Shown: positions 43,782 to 52,191, counted from the stretch's first letter. The stretch is 64,000 bases of DNA from Geobacter sp. (GCA_003574895.1 PJFB01000010.1:1-64000), one strand, 5' to 3'. Notes: generated from the letters alone by a model not told the origin. Numbers and translations: made by a program.

Positions 43782-44045
43782 CTACCAGATGGAGGACTCG
43801 ATCTTGCCGGCCCGCTTGATGAGCACGTCCACCACGGCCAGATCGAAAATGATATCGGGATTGAGCTCGGGCGGCACACGCGACAGGAAATGCTGGCGCC
43901 CCTCTTCCAACTCTTCCTGGAGGAGGTCGAAGATGTTGTCGTTCTTGATGCCGTTTTCCACCTTCTCCTTGTTGTAGACGGCCACGTCGGAGATAATGGC
44001 CCTTGCCAACCGTCTGGCCTGGTCAGGATTGTCTATCATGTTCAT
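43782..44045 (-). CDS. small conserved hypothetical protein
   Basis: An 87-residue acidic, helical protein beginning MNMIDNPDQARRLARAIISDVAVYN with KVENGIKNDNIFDLLQEELEEGRQHFLSRV in the centre. This pattern is known to me only as a short conserved hypothetical protein of Geobacter-like bacteria. No signal peptide or catalytic motif. It lies 38 bases after the protease gene on the same strand and is probably cotranscribed. Confidence 0.7.
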   Translation of the reverse strand: MNMIDNPDQARRLARAIISDVAVYNKEKVENGIKNDNIFDLLQEELEEGRQHFLSRVPPELNPDIIFDLAVVDVLIKRAGKIESSIW

Positions 44046-44083
44046 GGTCGCTCTTTCCTCAGCCGTAGATATATGAATCCGCC

Positions 44084-45514
44084 CTATCTGAGCCGCAATG
44101 CAAAGAAAATATTCGTGTTGTTGCGCCGGACCAGGATGGTCATGTTGCTGCCGCGGTTCAACCGCTGAATGACCCCCTGGTAATCCGAACTGTTGGCTAT
44201 TCTTTTCCGATTGATGGAAACAATCACGTCGCCACGCCGGATTCCCGCATCGGCCGCGGCGCTCCCCTGCTCGACCCCCACCACGACCACGCCGTTGCCC
44301 TGCTCGACATCATCGATGGCCAGTCCGAGCGGGTCCACATCGCCCTGCTGATCGTTGTTGTCCTGTTCAAGCCGCCGCTTGGGGGCCTTGTCCGCATTCA
44401 TCAGGGTAATGTTCAGGTCAAGGGATTTCCCGTCCCTGAACACCGTGATCCTGGCCGGTTTGCCGATGCCGGCCTCTGCCACCAGGCGCTGCAGGTGCGA
44501 AGGGTCCTTGACCGTGGTGCCGTTGAAGGCGGTGATGACATCGCCCTGGCGGATGCCGGCCTTTTCGGCCGGGCTGCCCTTCAAAGTATCATTGACCAGG
44601 GCGCCACTGGCCTGGCGCAACCCGAAGGACCGGGCCAGCTCCTCGGTGACCGGTTGGATCGTAACGCCGATCCAGCCGCGGCTGACGCTCCCCTTTTGGA
44701 TCAGCTGGGCAAAAATCGGTTTGGCCATGTTGATGGGAATGGCAAAGCCGATACCCTGGCCCGCGGCAACGATGGCGGTATTGATGCCGATCACCTCGCC
44801 GTAGACGTTCAGCAGCGGTCCGCCCGAGTTGCCCGGATTGATGGAGGCATCGGTCTGGATGAAATTCTCGTAGGTCTCGATGCCCACGTTGTTCCGGCCG
44901 GTGGCGGAAACAACACCGACGGTCACGGTCCGGTCAAGGCCGAAGGGATTGCCGATGGCAATGGCCCACTGGCCGACTTCCAGCCGGTCCGAATCGCCCA
45001 GCACGGCCGTGGGCAGGTCGGAGGCGGCGATCTTGATTACGGCGATGTCGCTCTTCTGGTCGCTGCCCACCACCTTGGCATCGTAAACCTTGTCGTTGGA
45101 AAGTTTGACCTGGACGCTCTCGGCATCGCGGACCACGTGGTCATTGGTCACTATGTAGCCATCTTTGCTGATGATGAAGCCCGAGCCCAGGCTCTTGTCG
45201 CGCCGGTACTGGGGGGCGCCGAAGAAATCCTCGAACAGGGGGGACATCTCAAATAACGGTTGGATCATCTTCTTTTTGCTGATGGTGGAGATGTTGACTA
45301 CGCAGGGGGTAACCTTTTTGGCCACGGTGCTGAAGGCCCTCTGGGTCGAGAGGATGTCGGGCGGAACCTCTTTCACCGGTGCTTCCGCTTCACCCGCCTT
45401 GCGCTTCGATTCCAGGTAGAGGGGTTGTTCGCCTTTGCCCGAACAGGCCGAAAGTCCGGACAGTGCCATCAGGCCGGTGAGGATACATGCTAAAGCGCGG
45501 AGAGTAATTTTCAT
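44084..45514 (-). CDS. degP: Do-type serine protease, lipoprotein form
   Basis: A 476-residue HtrA/Do protease. The N-terminus ends in a lipobox (LSAC, Cys24), so it is membrane-anchored in the periplasm. The catalytic triad is visible: His126 (TNDHVV), Asp156 (SDIAVI) and Ser230 (GNSGGP). Two PDZ domains follow (about 285-365 and 395-470). A charged insertion KAPKRRLEQDNNDQQGD links them. It degrades or refolds damaged envelope proteins. Confidence 0.93.
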   Translation of the reverse strand: MKITLRALACILTGLMALSGLSACSGKGEQPLYLESKRKAGEAEAPVKEVPPDILSTQRAFSTVAKKVTPCVVNISTISKKKMIQPLFEMSPLFEDFFGAPQYRRDKSLGSGFIISKDGYIVTNDHVVRDAESVQVKLSNDKVYDAKVVGSDQKSDIAVIKIAASDLPTAVLGDSDRLEVGQWAIAIGNPFGLDRTVTVGVVSATGRNNVGIETYENFIQTDASINPGNSGGPLLNVYGEVIGINTAIVAAGQGIGFAIPINMAKPIFAQLIQKGSVSRGWIGVTIQPVTEELARSFGLRQASGALVNDTLKGSPAEKAGIRQGDVITAFNGTTVKDPSHLQRLVAEAGIGKPARITVFRDGKSLDLNITLMNADKAPKRRLEQDNNDQQGDVDPLGLAIDDVEQGNGVVVVGVEQGSAAADAGIRRGDVIVSINRKRIANSSDYQGVIQRLNRGSNMTILVRRNNTNIFFALRLR

Positions 45515-45666
45515 TGCGGTTTTGTTGGAACCTCGGCTGGTAATGATGCGAAAAACATCAGAAAGACTAACTAAACTTATATGTTATGTCAATGGATTTC
45601 ACGTTCTGCCATTGCTTGCCGGTTCTTGGTTTTTGGGTGCAAATATGTAATTGAATCATGATTTGG

Positions 45667-45687
45667 TTTGTGCAAACATAGCACAAA
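45667..45687 (+). promoter_or_regulatory. palindromic operator candidate upstream of the XRE-cupin gene
   Basis: TTTGTGC-N7-GCACAAA has perfect seven-base arms. It lies 118 bases before the regulator's start in a 290-base spacer that holds no gene. It may be the autoregulatory site of that regulator, but no promoter boxes are clear. Confidence 0.5.
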
Positions 45688-45804
45688 GTTGGCGCGGCAC
45701 CTAACCCGCATAAAGGTGATAAGTGCGTTGACCAAGTTGTTTTCTGCCGGAAATGCGGGAAAATAACTTGTAACTTACTAAAAAGTCAGGCCAGGGAGGC
45801 TCGT

Positions 45805-46401
45805 ATGAGCGACATCAAAGCTCAAATCAAGGGATTTCGCATCGGAGAAAAGATCCGTGCGCTTCGCCAGCAAAAGCGCATGACCCTTCAGGAGCTTTCG
45901 GCGCTGACAACGCTTTCCAAGCCCCTGTTGTCCCAGATCGAGAACGAACAGGTGATCCCGCCCCTGGCCACGCTGCTGAAGATCGCCAAAGGGCTCAAGG
46001 TCGGCATTCACTTCTTCTTCGAGGATGAGAGCAACCGCCAGAAATACGTCCTGACCAAGCGGGAGGATCTGCGCGAGACCATCCCGCGCCAGAACGAGGG
46101 TGATGCCGCCCGCCCCTATGCCTATCATTCCCTGGCCCAAGGTCTGCGGGACAAGCATATGGAGCCGTTCCTGGTGGAATTTGAAAAGCGCGAATGGGAT
46201 GACAAGCTCTTCTTCAAGCATGAAGGCGACGAGGAATTTCTCTATATCACCGAAGGCGAGCTGGATTTCCACTACAACAACGAGGTGATCCGCCTCCGGC
46301 CCGGCGACAGCATCTATTACGAATCAAGCCAGCCCCACGGCTGGGTCGCGGTCAGCGAGGGCAGGGCCAGGGCAGTGGCGGTCATGTACACCAGGGAGTA
46401 G
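45805..46401 (+). CDS. XRE-family regulator with C-terminal cupin domain
   Basis: A 198-residue regulator with GGAGG upstream. The helix-turn-helix (about 15-65) reads LRQQKRMTLQELSALTTLSKPLLSQIENEQVIPPLATLLKIA. The cupin (about 120-195) has EEFLYITEGELDFHY and RPGDSIYYESSQPHGW, the usual small-ligand barrel. Related proteins control amino acid or polyamine metabolism. A short aminotransferase-like remnant follows, possibly a lost partner. Confidence 0.9.
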   Translation: MSDIKAQIKGFRIGEKIRALRQQKRMTLQELSALTTLSKPLLSQIENEQVIPPLATLLKIAKGLKVGIHFFFEDESNRQKYVLTKREDLRETIPRQNEGDAARPYAYHSLAQGLRDKHMEPFLVEFEKREWDDKLFFKHEGDEEFLYITEGELDFHYNNEVIRLRPGDSIYYESSQPHGWVAVSEGRARAVAVMYTRE

Positions 46402-46459
46402 ACTGATCGCGTTACCTGATCCGCAGGGGCGGCATCCGGAGATTGGAATTATGCCCTCC

Positions 46460-46522
46460 GGAATCCCCCGAGAATGTGATTGAGGCGGTGGAGAGGATAA
46501 AGAGGAATTTGAAGCAGGATTG
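46460..46522 (+). pseudogene. possible C-terminal remnant of an aminotransferase
   Basis: Twenty codons before a TGA read ESPENVIEAVERIKRNLKQD, which resembles the extreme C-terminus of class I/II aminotransferases. No upstream coding sequence continues in frame. It may be all that remains of a gene deleted next to the XRE-cupin regulator. The similarity is short, so this is tentative. Confidence 0.35.
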
Positions 46523-46586
46523 AGGAAGGGTGGCCGATTGGCTGCCCTTCTTGCATTGAATTGTCTGCCCTGCTGAAAAACATTAC

Positions 46587-46674
46587 TCACGCGACGACGC
46601 AGCGACGCAACGTAAAACTGAAGACAAAAGATCCGCTTAACATCCCTTCGTTGCGTCGTCGCGTCGTTGCGTGA
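46587..46674. repeat. ACGACGC-type inverted repeat
   Basis: TCACGCGACGACGCAGCGACGCAACG (46587-46612, written here only as a location) faces a near-perfect complement at 46649-46674 across 36 bases. The same type of arm bounds the element at 7751-7883. It looks like a dispersed genomic repeat. Confidence 0.8.
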
Positions 46675-46773
46675 CACGGGTCTTGGCTTTCACCGGAATT
46701 ACCCCGGCATTATAACTCAAACTCTCTTCGTCGCGCACAAACGGCCCCCTCGCAATTCTCCTCTTGCCCATAC

Positions 46774-46926
46774 AACGTAAAGTTTCTTTACACTGCGGCA
46801 AACCCGCCAGTGGGGCAGGTTTACAGGTATTATTAAAAAAAGTGTAAAGAAACTTTACGTTTCAATAAGTCCTGTGACATCGGCTGGTTGCAGGGTTTTT
46901 AGCTCCACGTGTAAAGTTCCTTTACA
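46774..46926. promoter_or_regulatory. three copies of a GTAAAG-N3-CTTTAC operator-like palindrome
   Basis: Copies lie at 46774-46794, 46841-46861 and 46910-46926. Each is itself a palindrome with GTAAAG/CTTTAC arms. The first two are exact inverted copies over 21 bases. The spacing and repetition look like operator sites for a dimeric repressor, yet the 1003-base gap (46402-47404) has no intact gene beside them, so the controlled gene may have been lost with the neighbouring insertion. Confidence 0.65.
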
Positions 46927-47297
46927 TTTTCTTACCTTCAAAATGACCTATATATTCGTATTTCGCCGCAATTTGGATTGTCTTGCCCCGCAAATGCCCA
47001 TTCCACGCGGTTTTGCTGGTGATGGCACGAAAGTTGGAATAGGGAGGTGTTTGTCTTTTCTTCCCCTCCACCAGAAGAAAGTCCACGAGAACTGAGAAGC
47101 CGATAAATGATCGCCGCCGGTTCTGGAGTTGGAGTAGAAGGACGCCAAAGGATTGTCAGGTGGGGAAAATAAGGCGTGGGATATGATGATGAGTGCTTTG
47201 GAGTTAAGTATGGTGTCCCCGGAATGCGAATCCTACTTCGACGACCTTGGTCTGATATCGCTTCAGAACCAGTACCTGAAACTTCAGCGCGTATCAT

Positions 47298-47370
47298 GAA
47301 CCGCCGTATACGGAACCGTTCGTACGGTGGTGTGGGAGGACGGCGGGGGAGACCCCGCCTCCTACCCGAT
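47298..47370 (+). mobile_element. 3' end of a group II intron (domains V and VI), truncated
   Basis: Domain V is recognisable: ACCGCCGTA pairs with TACGGTGGT around an inner hairpin. It is followed by GTGTGGGAGG, a GC-rich domain VI stem (GGCGGGG and CCCCGCC) and the terminal CTACCCGAT. No reverse transcriptase frame lies upstream, so only the tail is left. It is the same type as the tip at 1-39 and touches the next AT-rich gene pair. Confidence 0.78.
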
Positions 47371-47404
47371 TGGTCGCAGTAAAAATTAACAGGAGGAGTA
47401 TTAA

Positions 47405-47860
47405 ATGAAAATCAGCAAGTTAGTGTTGGTCGCGGTAATCTGGTTAGGGCTCTTTTCAAACTATGTATATGCTGAGATGAATTGGGAAAGCTACAAAAGT
47501 GTCTACGAGGACAAAAAAAGTAGGTTGGTTCTATGTGACGTGTGGCTCGATAGCATGACAGAAAGTAGTTATTACTATTTAGACCCTAATAGTATCAGAC
47601 GGATAGATAATAATACTTACGAAATCAATGTGTATCAGGTCAATAGCGTTGGTATATTAAATGTGTTTATAGAGCGTTTCAACTTAAAGTCATACACCAG
47701 AGCGGGGCTCGGTTTTTATCACTATAAAAATGGAAAATATGTACAAAAGAATGATTACACAAAAACTGGAATAAAGTTTGAGCCAATAAAGGATATATCA
47801 GGAGAAAGCCGAGATTCAAATATAGTTAGATACATTAAGTCTAAGTATAATATCGAATAA
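47405..47860 (+). CDS. exported AT-rich protein, surface-adhesin E-like
   Basis: A 151-residue protein with AGGAGG upstream and a signal peptide (LVLVAVIWLGLFSNYVYA). The YYLDPNSIRRIDNNTYEINVYQ segment resembles the core of small periplasmic surface-adhesin E-like proteins. Codon use is AT-rich, unlike the flanking host genes. It lies 35 bases after the intron tail, which supports transfer. Confidence 0.62.
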   Translation: MKISKLVLVAVIWLGLFSNYVYAEMNWESYKSVYEDKKSRLVLCDVWLDSMTESSYYYLDPNSIRRIDNNTYEINVYQVNSVGILNVFIERFNLKSYTRAGLGFYHYKNGKYVQKNDYTKTGIKFEPIKDISGESRDSNIVRYIKSKYNIE

Positions 47861-47923
47861 GCATTAGTTTATGTTTATATTTATCTGTTTTGTTGTGCCA
47901 TATGTATTACAAAGGGAGAAAAA

Positions 47924-48436
47924 ATGACCGAAGCCACTGAAACAGTTAATCAGGTTAAACAAGAAGTTACAATCAATAAGAAGAAGGTTGATTGGCCTGC
48001 ATTTGGGGTCGCAATTGTTTACAATAGCTTTGCTACATTCATACTTGGCGTATTTCCTACATTGATACTGTATTACGCTCTCCCTCAAGCTGAGTTTAAG
48101 AAAGTTTTCGCAGGTTTTATGCCAAAGGACATGATGGTTGTGTACTATGCCTGCATTGCCGTAATCGGATTTTATTTTAAAATCCACAATTACTTTGCTC
48201 TAAAAGAATGTGCAGGGTGCGACAAAAACAACAAAATCCATAAATTGCCAAATAAAATGATACAGCCGCTACTTGGCGTATATCATGTTTTCTCTGGCTT
48301 ACTCATTACCGCTGGTTTTATTGGATTTTCGCAACATGATAATTTGATTCCAACTTTCTTGTTTGTTTTGGCATTTATTCTTTTGGGGTTAGTCTCTCTT
48401 ATTGATTCAACATTTGTATCTACAGAAAAGGGATGA
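47924..48436 (+). CDS. four-helix membrane protein of unknown family
   Basis: A 170-residue protein with AAAGGGAG upstream. After a hydrophilic N-terminus it shows four hydrophobic segments (about 30-55, 72-90, 118-138 and 145-163), with a cytoplasmic-type loop ECAGCDKNNK between the second and third. Not recognised. It is as AT-rich as its upstream neighbour, and the two probably arrived together. Confidence 0.62.
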   Translation: MTEATETVNQVKQEVTINKKKVDWPAFGVAIVYNSFATFILGVFPTLILYYALPQAEFKKVFAGFMPKDMMVVYYACIAVIGFYFKIHNYFALKECAGCDKNNKIHKLPNKMIQPLLGVYHVFSGLLITAGFIGFSQHDNLIPTFLFVLAFILLGLVSLIDSTFVSTEKG

Positions 48437-48519
48437 TTTACAAAGTTTTCTGACAGAGAAGTGAGAAAGAAGGGGCAACTCACCATTTCCTATTTTTCAG
48501 GTGCTGATGCGACAAAGGT

Positions 48520-48541
48520 AAATAGGGACACTTCCCTATTT
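48520..48541. repeat. AAATAGGGA/TCCCTATTT hairpin
   Basis: Nine perfect pairs around CACT. Hairpins of this sequence occur next to REP/Y1-transposase-type repeats in many genomes. It may also end transcription of the upstream membrane-protein gene. Confidence 0.6.
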
Positions 48542-48549
48542 ATTTCTTG

Positions 48550-48632
48550 TCCGGAATTCCGAAAACATCCATACTCAATTCAAAAGGCGGCCAACTGGCC
48601 GCCTTTGCCGTATCCACCAGCCTATCAAGATA
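48550..48632. repeat. direct repeat, left copy, flanking hicAB
   Basis: TACTCAATTCAA, then a perfect GGCGGCC/GGCCGCC hairpin (48583-48606), then TTTGC and CCACCA. The same order recurs at 49196-49276, with weaker similarity extending on both sides. The two copies bracket the hicAB remnant. Confidence 0.75.
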
Positions 48633-48671
48633 TTGACACGATGATATCACATAGTATCATCGCCCACGCCC

Positions 48672-48859
48672 AGAAAAATCCGAGAACTGATTGCCGAGTT
48701 AAAGGCGGCGGGATTCGTTGACAGGGGTGGAAAAGCCACCGCAACTTCATGCACCCCAATGGTTCCATGCCGGTCACTATCTCTGGCAGGCCGGGCGACG
48801 ATGCCAAACCCTATCAGGAGCTGGCGGTGCGGGAAACGATCAAGGAGAACGGGAAATGA
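48672..48859 (+). pseudogene. hicA: hicA toxin gene, frameshifted
   Basis: The reading KIRELIAELKAAGFVDRGGK continues, after a -1 shift at the GGAAAAGCC run near 48727-48735, as SHRNFMHPNGSMPVTISGRPGDDAKP, the HicA fold with its catalytic His in the middle. A single-base loss from the A-run explains the break. No normal start codon precedes the frame. The second frame ends TGA overlapping the hicB start, as in intact hicAB pairs. Programmed frameshifting is possible but less likely. Confidence 0.72.
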
Positions 48860-49188
48860 AACCGGGCGACAACTATCTCAAGATTGTGCAATGGTCCGAG
48901 GAAGATAACTGCTACGTGGGCACCTGCCCCGGACTGATCCGCGGCGGCGTGCATGGTGACGATGAGGCCGCTGTCTATCGGGAACTATGCGTGGCGGTGG
49001 AAGAGGCCATTGAACTGTATCAGGCAGACAAGAAACCGCTGCCTCCGGCAACGGCCAACAAGACGTATTCGGGCCGGTTCGTGCTGCGCGTGGACAAGGA
49101 ACTGCACCAGGCACTGGCCATTCGCGCCTTGAGCGAGGGGGAAAGCCTGAACAGCTATTGCCAGAAGATTCTGAAAAGAGCGGCTTGA
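48856..49188 (+). CDS. hicB: HicB-family antitoxin
   Basis: A 110-residue protein starting at ATG 48856. The N-terminal HicB domain reads YLKIVQWSEEDNCYVGTCPGL. The C-terminal ribbon-helix-helix is GRFVLRVDKELHQALAIRALSEGESLNSYCQKIL. It would normally block HicA mRNase and repress its own operon. With hicA broken it is an orphan antitoxin. Confidence 0.88.
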   Translation: MKPGDNYLKIVQWSEEDNCYVGTCPGLIRGGVHGDDEAAVYRELCVAVEEAIELYQADKKPLPPATANKTYSGRFVLRVDKELHQALAIRALSEGESLNSYCQKILKRAA

Positions 49189-49195
49189 GTTTTTT

Positions 49196-49276
49196 CCCGA
49201 AATTCTGGGAATAGTTTACTCAATTCAACAGGCGGCCACTTTGGCCGCCTTTGCTGTTTACCACCAAGCTACAACT
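49196..49276. repeat. direct repeat, right copy, flanking hicAB
   Basis: This second copy of the 48550-48632 repeat carries the hairpin AGGCGGCC-ACTTT-GGCCGCCT (49230-49250). It lies just after the hicB stop codon. The copies differ enough to be old. Confidence 0.75.
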
Positions 49277-49349
49277 CTTATTCTCCAAAAACTTCCATGA
49301 CTCCTGTTCCGACTCTTTCCTCTCATAACTTAATACACAAATCAGTTGT

Positions 49350-49385
49350 TTAATTGACGGAATTAAGTATAATTCAGTCAATTAA
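49350..49385 (+). promoter_or_regulatory. long palindrome over the promoter of the AAA ATPase gene
   Basis: TTAATTGAC-G-GAATTA faces TAATTC-A-GTCAATTAA across AGTA, a 36-base palindrome with one mismatched pair. It contains TATAAT (49368-49373), 16 bases after TTGTTT (49346-49351), and ends 17 bases before the ATG. A protein bound here would block transcription, so a tight autoregulatory switch is likely. Confidence 0.72.
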
Positions 49386-49402
49386 ATGCCGGAGTTCCTG
49401 TC

Positions 49403-50533
49403 ATGTACATTATCCAAAAACACCTTGAAAATCTTAAGAGAGCACTGCTGCCGGGCAAGGCGGTCATTATTTATGGCGCGCGCCGTACCGGGAAAACAAC
49501 GCTGGTCAAGCGGTTCCTCCAGGATATTGATGAACCGTATCTCCTTGTCAGTGGGGAAGACATAACCGTGCAGAGTTACCTGTCCAGCCAGTCGATTGAG
49601 AAGCTTTCCGCCTTTGTCGGCGCCAACCGTCTGTTGGTAGTGGACGAGGCCCAGAAGGTGCCGGGTATCGGCAACAACCTCAAGTTGATAGTCGATCACA
49701 TTCCCGGCATCAGGATTATTGCCACCGGATCGTCATCTTTCGATCTGGCCCGGGCAGTGGGAGAGCCGCTTACCGGCCGCAAAACCACCTTGAGGCTCTA
49801 TCCGCTGTCCCAGTTGGAGATCGGGCAGATTGAGCAGCGCCACCAGACCGACGCCAATCTGGAGAGCCGCCTGATCTACGGCTCGTATCCCGAGGTGGTA
49901 TTGACCAACGATAACCGGGCTCGTGCGCAGTATCTGAAGGAAATGGTCGCCTCCTATCTTTATAAGGACGTCCTTGAACTGGATGGTGTCCGCCATTCGG
50001 CAAAAATCAGCAGGCTGCTCCAGTTGATGGCATTTCAGGTTGGCAAAGAGGTTTCATACACCGAGCTCGGCAGCAGTCTGGGAATGAGCAAGAATACTAT
50101 TGAACGCTATCTCGACCTGCTGGAGAAGGCATTCGTTATCCAGAAGCTTGCCGGTTTCAGCCGTAACCTACGCTCGGAAATAACCAAGAACAGTCGCTAC
50201 TATTTTCTTGACAACGGGGTGCGTAACGCCCTTATCAATAACTTCAATGTACTCGAACTTCGTAATGATTCCGGTGAACTATGGGAAAACTATTTGGTGA
50301 TTGAGCGGTTGAAACGGCAGGAGTATCTGCTGGAGCAGGCCAACAACTACTTTTGGCGTACCTATACTCAAAAAGAGATCGATCTGGTTGAGGAGCGGGA
50401 AGGTAAGCTGTTCGGCTATGAGATGAAATGGGGTGCGGCACAGGCAAAGCCGCCCAAAGAGTGGCTGGAAGCATACCCGAATGCATCCTGGCAGCTTATC
50501 AACCGGCAAAACTATATGGAGCTGATTACCTGA
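49403..50533 (+). CDS. AAA_14/DUF4143-type ATPase
   Basis: A 376-residue protein. Walker A is GARRTGKTTL (about 27-36), Walker B LLVVDEAQKV and the sensor region ATGSSSFDL. The C-terminal half (about 200-376) is DUF4143, with an internal winged helix (YTELGSSLGMSKNTIERYLDLLEKAF) and a nuclease-like KEIDLVEEREGKLFGYEMKW stretch. The D-x-E-x-K pattern resembles PD-(D/E)xK folds. The family is widespread and poorly understood; mobile or defence functions are suspected. Confidence 0.9.
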   Translation: MYIIQKHLENLKRALLPGKAVIIYGARRTGKTTLVKRFLQDIDEPYLLVSGEDITVQSYLSSQSIEKLSAFVGANRLLVVDEAQKVPGIGNNLKLIVDHIPGIRIIATGSSSFDLARAVGEPLTGRKTTLRLYPLSQLEIGQIEQRHQTDANLESRLIYGSYPEVVLTNDNRARAQYLKEMVASYLYKDVLELDGVRHSAKISRLLQLMAFQVGKEVSYTELGSSLGMSKNTIERYLDLLEKAFVIQKLAGFSRNLRSEITKNSRYYFLDNGVRNALINNFNVLELRNDSGELWENYLVIERLKRQEYLLEQANNYFWRTYTQKEIDLVEEREGKLFGYEMKWGAAQAKPPKEWLEAYPNASWQLINRQNYMELIT

Positions 50534-50694
50534 CTCTGCGCCCCCTTTCAGCAAACCTCCGGAAGGGCATGAAGCGGCACAATCGATACAGGTGGCCAAC
50601 GACTATGAGGAGGTAATCGATGCCGCTGGTGGCAGGGTTCAGTGCATGCCAGTGGCAAAATTCCTGCTGGGGCTGGGGGCAGGCAATAAGCGAA

Positions 50695-51951
50695 TTAACG
50701 ATCTTCCCGCAGCTTCCGCACCCGCTCCACTGCCGGGGGGTGGGAATAATAGAAGGCGGCGTAGAAGGGGTGGGGAAAGAGGTTGGCCAGGTTCTCGGCC
50801 GAGAGCTTGACCAGGGCCGAGGCCAGATCCCCCGGTTTATTGGTAAGGTCACGGGCAAAATTGTCGGCCTCGTACTCATGGCGGCGGGAAAACCAGGCCG
50901 AAATCGGCGTCATGGGAAACATCACCAGCGATCCGATGAAGCCGAGGATGATCATCCTGGCCGGCAGCGAGAGGTCGGGCCGCAGTCCGACCAACCCCGG
51001 CAGTCCGGGCCAGTTCAGGGCATGGAAGGCAATCCAGGCACCGGCCAGCGCCATTACCTCCGCCATGGCCAGCCGCTTCCAGATATGCCCCTTTTTCCAG
51101 TGGCCGATCTCATGGGCCAGCACCGCCACGATCTCGCCGTGGGTCATCTGTTTGATCAAGGTGTCGTAAAGCACGATGCGCTTGACCTTGCCGATGCCGG
51201 TGAAATAGGCGTTGGAGTGTTTGCTGCGCCTGGAGGCGTCCATCTGCATGACCCTGCCCACCTTGAGCCCGGCCTTTTCCATCATGACGCGGATTTCATC
51301 TTCCAACCCTTCCTCTGTCACCGGTTCGAATTTATTGAAGAGCGGCTCGATTACATAGGGCGAGATGTACATCATGAACAGGCTGAAGATGGCCATGAAG
51401 GCCCAGACCCAGATCCACCAGCGGTCCGTGCTCCACTGGATCAGCCAGAAGGCGGCCGCCACCAGGAAGGTCAGCAGCAGCGTGCCGATGAGCTGCGATT
51501 TGAGGAGGTCGCTGATCCAGATGCGCGGGGTGGTGGTGTTGAAGCCGTAGCGGGCCTCGATGCGGAACGTTTCGTAGATGTTGAACGGCACGCCCAACAG
51601 GGTCTGGCACCAGGTCAGGGCGATGAAAAAGATTATGGCGGAGATTATGAATGAAGCGCCCAGCCCGCTGACGAAACGGTCGTAAATGGTCAGCAATCCC
51701 CCAAAGAGGAAGACGATCAGCAGCGCGTTGTCGAAGATGGATGCCCACAAGCCGCAGCGGCTGCTGTCAAAGGTATAGGCCGAACTGATGCGGAGCTTCT
51801 CCTCGTCGATGGCGCCTTCGAACCCTTCCGGCACCATGTTGCCGTACTGTTTCAGGTGTTGGAGATTGATATGGCGCAGCCAATAGGTGAAGGCGGTTAT
51901 GGCGGCGAACAGCAGGAAGAGGATAAGTTTCATTGGCAAAATTTGGTGCAT
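50695..51951 (-). CDS. M48-family membrane metallopeptidase (Ste24-like)
   Basis: A 418-residue CAAX-protease-type enzyme with about six membrane helices. The zinc site is VLAHEIGHWKKGH, and the third ligand Glu lies in YEADNFARDL. This matches Ste24/HtpX-type M48 proteases that act in the membrane. ATG 51951 has a GAGAAG site upstream; ATG 51933 is in frame and possible. It is preceded by a MITE-like element. Confidence 0.9.
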   Translation of the reverse strand: MHQILPMKLILFLLFAAITAFTYWLRHINLQHLKQYGNMVPEGFEGAIDEEKLRISSAYTFDSSRCGLWASIFDNALLIVFLFGGLLTIYDRFVSGLGASFIISAIIFFIALTWCQTLLGVPFNIYETFRIEARYGFNTTTPRIWISDLLKSQLIGTLLLTFLVAAAFWLIQWSTDRWWIWVWAFMAIFSLFMMYISPYVIEPLFNKFEPVTEEGLEDEIRVMMEKAGLKVGRVMQMDASRRSKHSNAYFTGIGKVKRIVLYDTLIKQMTHGEIVAVLAHEIGHWKKGHIWKRLAMAEVMALAGAWIAFHALNWPGLPGLVGLRPDLSLPARMIILGFIGSLVMFPMTPISAWFSRRHEYEADNFARDLTNKPGDLASALVKLSAENLANLFPHPFYAAFYYSHPPAVERVRKLREDR

Positions 51952-51975
51952 GTCTTCTCGATCCGTTTCTTATTA

Positions 51976-52159
51976 AGAACTTGTCCGTAAATAACTTTGG
52001 TCAGGTATCGCGTCCGAATTTGCGGCAGATTTTTCTGACCTGATTGAGTAAAACCACAGGCGTAGCAGGGCTACGTCGAGGATTTTACGATTGAAGGGCA
52101 GGGAAAGATGCCCCGAAGACGGAATGCGAGACCGCAAAGCTTATTTGCGGATAAGTTCT
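51976..52159. mobile_element. MITE-like element with 24-bp terminal inverted repeats
   Basis: The ends (AGAACTTGTCCGTAAATAAC and the inverted GCTTATTTGCGGATAAGTTCT) match at about 21 of 24 positions. The interior has no gene but holds GTAGCAGGGCTAC and other small palindromes. At 184 bp it has the size of a miniature element moved by an outside transposase. Confidence 0.72.
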
Positions 52160-52191
52160 AAGCTCATTTAAGGCCATGTCGCTGCCTTGTT

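Noticed and set aside
46874-47095. 73-codon frame in the gene-free kilobase
   Set aside because: No ribosome site, no recognisable motif, and it starts inside the operator-like repeat region.
47176-47382. 68-codon frame ending in GGVGGRRGRPRLL
   Set aside because: It reads through group II intron domains V and VI; the resemblance is to commonly mis-annotated intron tails, not to a protein.
48461-48721. 86-codon frame before hicB
   Set aside because: It runs through two hairpin repeats and the hicA remnant in the wrong frame.
50620-51654. 344-codon frame on + opposite the M48 protease
   Set aside because: The minus-strand protease has complete zinc-site motifs; the + frame has none.
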